Assembly (NCBI RefSeq): GCF_009760905.1
Contig: NZ_VIRW01000010.1
Location: 1 to 64,000, forward strand
DNA length: 64,000 bases
Source of the DNA: Chitinibacter sp. GC72
Lineage (GTDB): Bacteria; Pseudomonadota; Gammaproteobacteria; Burkholderiales; Chitinibacteraceae
Direction: 5' to 3'
Positions 62,901-64,000 of the stretch are shown here, piece by piece (positions within the stretch are counted from its first letter, which is position 1; each line of letters begins with the position of its first letter). A program made the position numbers and the translations under genes. Below the pieces are notes generated by a model. It was not told the origin of the DNA. It made no database searches and saw only the letters and a program-made list of their open reading frames with translations.

Positions 62901-63633
62901 CCCTCAGCAAACGCCGGATTTATACCGTGACATGTGGCAGGCTATTGTGGAGAGGGGCGTTTGGCATGGTGAATTGTGGAATCAGCGCAAAGACGGCCGC
63001 AGTTATCCGGTCAATATGCACATCAGCAGCATTAATGATGAGGATGGCTTAGCGCGGCGGCGGATTGCAATTTTTACCGACATTACTGACAAAAAAATTG
63101 CAGAAGAACAGATTAATCATTTGGCTCATTACGATTTGCTCACTAATTTGCCCAATCGTGTTTTATACGCTGACCGATTGTCCCTTTCGCTGGCTGTTGC
63201 ACGTCGTAATCGCTCTCTGGTCGGTTTACTGTATGTCGATCTGGACGAGTTCAAACCAGTGAATGATAGCTTTGGCCATGCAGTTGGTGATGTGTTGCTT
63301 AAGCAGGCTGCGCAGCGAATGCTGGCCTGTGTCAGGGAGTCCGATACCGTGGCTCGGATTGGGGGGGATGAATTTGTGGTGATTCTGCCTGCGGTGCAAT
63401 CCTTGCAGGATGTACAGCAGGTTGCTGAGAAACTGCGCCTTGCACTCGTAAATCCGTTTCTGATTGATGAGCATTGCCTGAATATTTCAGCCAGTGTTGG
63501 TGGTGCTATTTATCCGGGGCACGGGGAAGATGAAGAGCATTTGATGCAGCACGCTGATCATGCCATGTATATGGCGAAGAAAGCCGGGCGCAATAGGGTG
63601 TATATTTTTGGGCAGTCCGAGCCTGAGGCATGA
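59902..63633 (+). CDS. MASE1-CHASE-PAS-GGDEF sensor (diguanylate cyclase candidate)
   Basis: The product is 1243 residues from a GTG at 59902, the only reasonable start before MASE1. MASE1 membrane domain (about 31-250) with AIFPPAGIAVTAAFIAG and MWWVGDTLGLLILLPL; a periplasmic CHASE domain (about 270-492, LEQTHGFFAGTDDVTADEFR); a span at 512-535; PAS domains near 550, 675 and 945; a GAF-like stretch near 810-940; and GGDEF (1071-1240) with RIGGDEFVVILP near 1151. No EAL domain. It should make c-di-GMP in response to external and internal cues. It lies 44 bp after ccmI and may be partly co-transcribed. Confidence 0.9.
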   Translation: MGGIRVKICYINVKTKKKAFIVAISLSRTILALPQKNTSLHIVLITAVICFAYVLTGKLSLLLAIPPGYASAIFPPAGIAVTAAFIAGRRSIPGVLLGSFLLNVWIGYESTQSISVLGCTAALWIACASVIQACAGGWLLRKIVNYPAAFDNLRDVVAFQLLSPLICLISATLSVSALVILGMVQQSNFMLSWLMWWVGDTLGLLILLPLTMVVAGRPRALWRKRASTVAIPMLFAFSVLVVLYVHVSRWEQAESLVEFRLLSQRIADSVQARLDNQESLLEQTHGFFAGTDDVTADEFRRFSKEALKRFSMIRAIEWAPRVESSRRLQFEAQQQARIPGFQIKDRNSGNELHPALPRAVYYPITYIEPYPGNEAAMGFNILSTPNRAEALAKAIRTGRGVATPPLHLLQTPESPFGFLLLHAIKNSRSGDGIVLTIIQADQFMAKILPSDQELLHIRLIDTGTAQVVYNTFPSTSAPAIWQQKLIYGQREFLLATSPSPIYLDKHRGWQSAAVLAASILGISLLGAFLMLGTGYAARVEALVDEKIAELTESTEKLTGLYELSPLGIALADMDGRYLEFNESFRRITGYGEQELKQSDHLELTPEKYRQSDQLQLEQLRKQGRYGPYEKEYVRKDGQWVPVSLNALLIHGKNGEQFIWSIVEDISERKSVEEALRVSEERWKFALEGAGDGVWDWNLQTGEILFSRQEMTVIGYPGEEAQSITLAQWMLHQHPQDQALRQAAVQAHLSGQAPFYQCEYRVRTRDGRWKWILARGMLVSRTEDGQPLRMIGTHADIDERQRMQRKEAMRSNVMEMLARGVRLKEILDVLIAMLEAEDDELIYATFNHDEAGGYALAGTCLPLLWYPKQPEVAMPVHNVAGQDGVSATPVEGVELCRSELIVSDRDVVEGILVSFHKQVGGRSIADAELQQQAAKLIGVAIKHKRTEEQLLLANSVYMASSEAIMVVDAANRIVAVNPAFETITGYAATEVLGHDPKLMRSPQQTPDLYRDMWQAIVERGVWHGELWNQRKDGRSYPVNMHISSINDEDGLARRRIAIFTDITDKKIAEEQINHLAHYDLLTNLPNRVLYADRLSLSLAVARRNRSLVGLLYVDLDEFKPVNDSFGHAVGDVLLKQAAQRMLACVRESDTVARIGGDEFVVILPAVQSLQDVQQVAEKLRLALVNPFLIDEHCLNISASVGGAIYPGHGEDEEHLMQHADHAMYMAKKAGRNRVYIFGQSEPEA

Positions 63634-63645
63634 GCAATGTCAGCG

Positions 63646-63663
63646 AGCCAATGCTCATTGGCT
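63646..63663 (+). terminator. Short palindrome after the GGDEF gene
   Basis: AGCCAATG CT CATTGGCT, perfect 8-bp arms, 13 bp after the stop. No T-run; weak as a terminator. Confidence 0.4.
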
Positions 63664-63679
63664 GCTTTGGCCGCCAGTG

Positions 63680-63715
63680 ATGGCCAATTCGGGTATTGAG
63701 GCCCGGATTGGCCAT
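63680..63715. terminator. Strong hairpin between convergent genes
   Basis: ATGGCCAATTCGGG / CCCGGATTGGCCAT, 14-bp stem with one wobble and an 8-base loop, between the GGDEF gene and the leftward gene ending at 63734. Likely a bidirectional 3' structure. Confidence 0.6.
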
Positions 63716-63733
63716 GATCCAATGAATGCGCTG

Positions 63734-64000
63734 TTAAGGATTGCTGCCTTGTCCGCTCCAGCTCCAGCCAGGATAAAGCACTGAATTTACCGTGGCGTTG
63801 TTGCCGCTAAATATGGAGTGTGGTTTTGCTGGGGTGACCCAATTGCTTGCCGTTGAGTGCTCCAGCTCAAAGACCACATTGCCATAAAGTCCATATGGGC
63901 CTGTCACCGACGATTTGCGGTAGGCCGCGAACATGGTTTGCCCACCCATATCAATTTTGCCGACTTCACTTTCACGATTTATTTCTACCGCCGCTTTTCC
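63734..64000 (-). CDS. Unknown protein, C-terminal 88 residues (runs off the right edge)
   Basis: The frame is open to the window edge, so this is the 3' end of a longer gene. The visible residues, GKAAVEINRESEVGKIDMGG at the edge, then QTMFAAYRKSSVTGPYGLYG and a tail ending VLYPGWSWSGQGSNP, are polar and aromatic with beta-strand character, as in exported or surface-located proteins. An internal ATG at 63949 is not needed as a start. Not recognised. Confidence 0.6.
   Translation of the reverse strand, partial: GKAAVEINRESEVGKIDMGGQTMFAAYRKSSVTGPYGLYGNVVFELEHSTASNWVTPAKPHSIFSGNNATVNSVLYPGWSWSGQGSNP

Overview
The window reads as a chromosomal segment of a motile, free-living betaproteobacterium. 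Neisseriales, close to Chitinibacter, Deefgea or Iodobacter, is my best guess from the look of the proteins, with no search behind it. In support are a full System I cytochrome c maturation operon, an aerotaxis-type chemoreceptor, a sulfate ABC operon with Sbp-type binding proteins, a YbjD-type OLD ATPase, RsmJ, MtfA and several c-di-GMP enzymes. I saw no rRNA, tRNA, CRISPR array or phage module.

Layout. 1-2.7 kb is an accessory patch: the 5' part of an IS481-type transposase gene, a truncated NERD-domain gene beside it, and a Fic protein. 2.9-10.1 kb holds mtfA-rsmJ, a chemoreceptor fused to a sugar-binding protein, a DUF4349 lipoprotein gene broken by one in-frame stop, and a YbjD-like OLD protein. 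10.4-14.9 kb is a sugar ABC importer (binding protein plus two permeases, no ATPase) with an AraC regulator. 15.3-17.6 kb encodes an unknown secreted protein and an exported adenosine deaminase. 17.6-21.7 kb is the sulfate operon sbp-cysT-cysW-cysA, followed by a KdgM-like porin. 22.8-30.5 kb is an electrophile and redox cluster with LysR and TetR regulators. 30.7-33.7 kb contains unknown proteins and a 0.76 kb non-coding palindromic patch. 33.9-38.1 kb is a one-strand thiol/oxidant/metal locus (AhpD-like, YHS, glutaredoxin, DUF302, BufA1, DoxX, thioredoxin-fold) opposite a LysR gene. 38.2-51 kb has an orphan peptide-binding protein, a second sulfate-binding protein, three c-di-GMP proteins and an Aer-like receptor. 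51.4-59.9 kb is nnrS followed by ccmABCDEFGHI, then a MASE1-CHASE-PAS-GGDEF protein; a partial unknown gene runs off the right edge.

Two observations stand out. The first is the chemoreceptor at 4715-7042, whose C-terminus is a complete GtsA-like sugar-binding protein placed on the cytoplasmic side, 3.3 kb from a sugar importer. The second is a family of intergenic hairpins of 48-51 bp bounded by GGGTAT...ATACCC. There are eight clear copies between 7 and 49.5 kb, seven of them within about 50 bp of a stop codon, and the arms differ between copies but match within each copy. A second, ~115 bp dispersed repeat occurs twice, each time inside an operon (18.8 and 55.0 kb).
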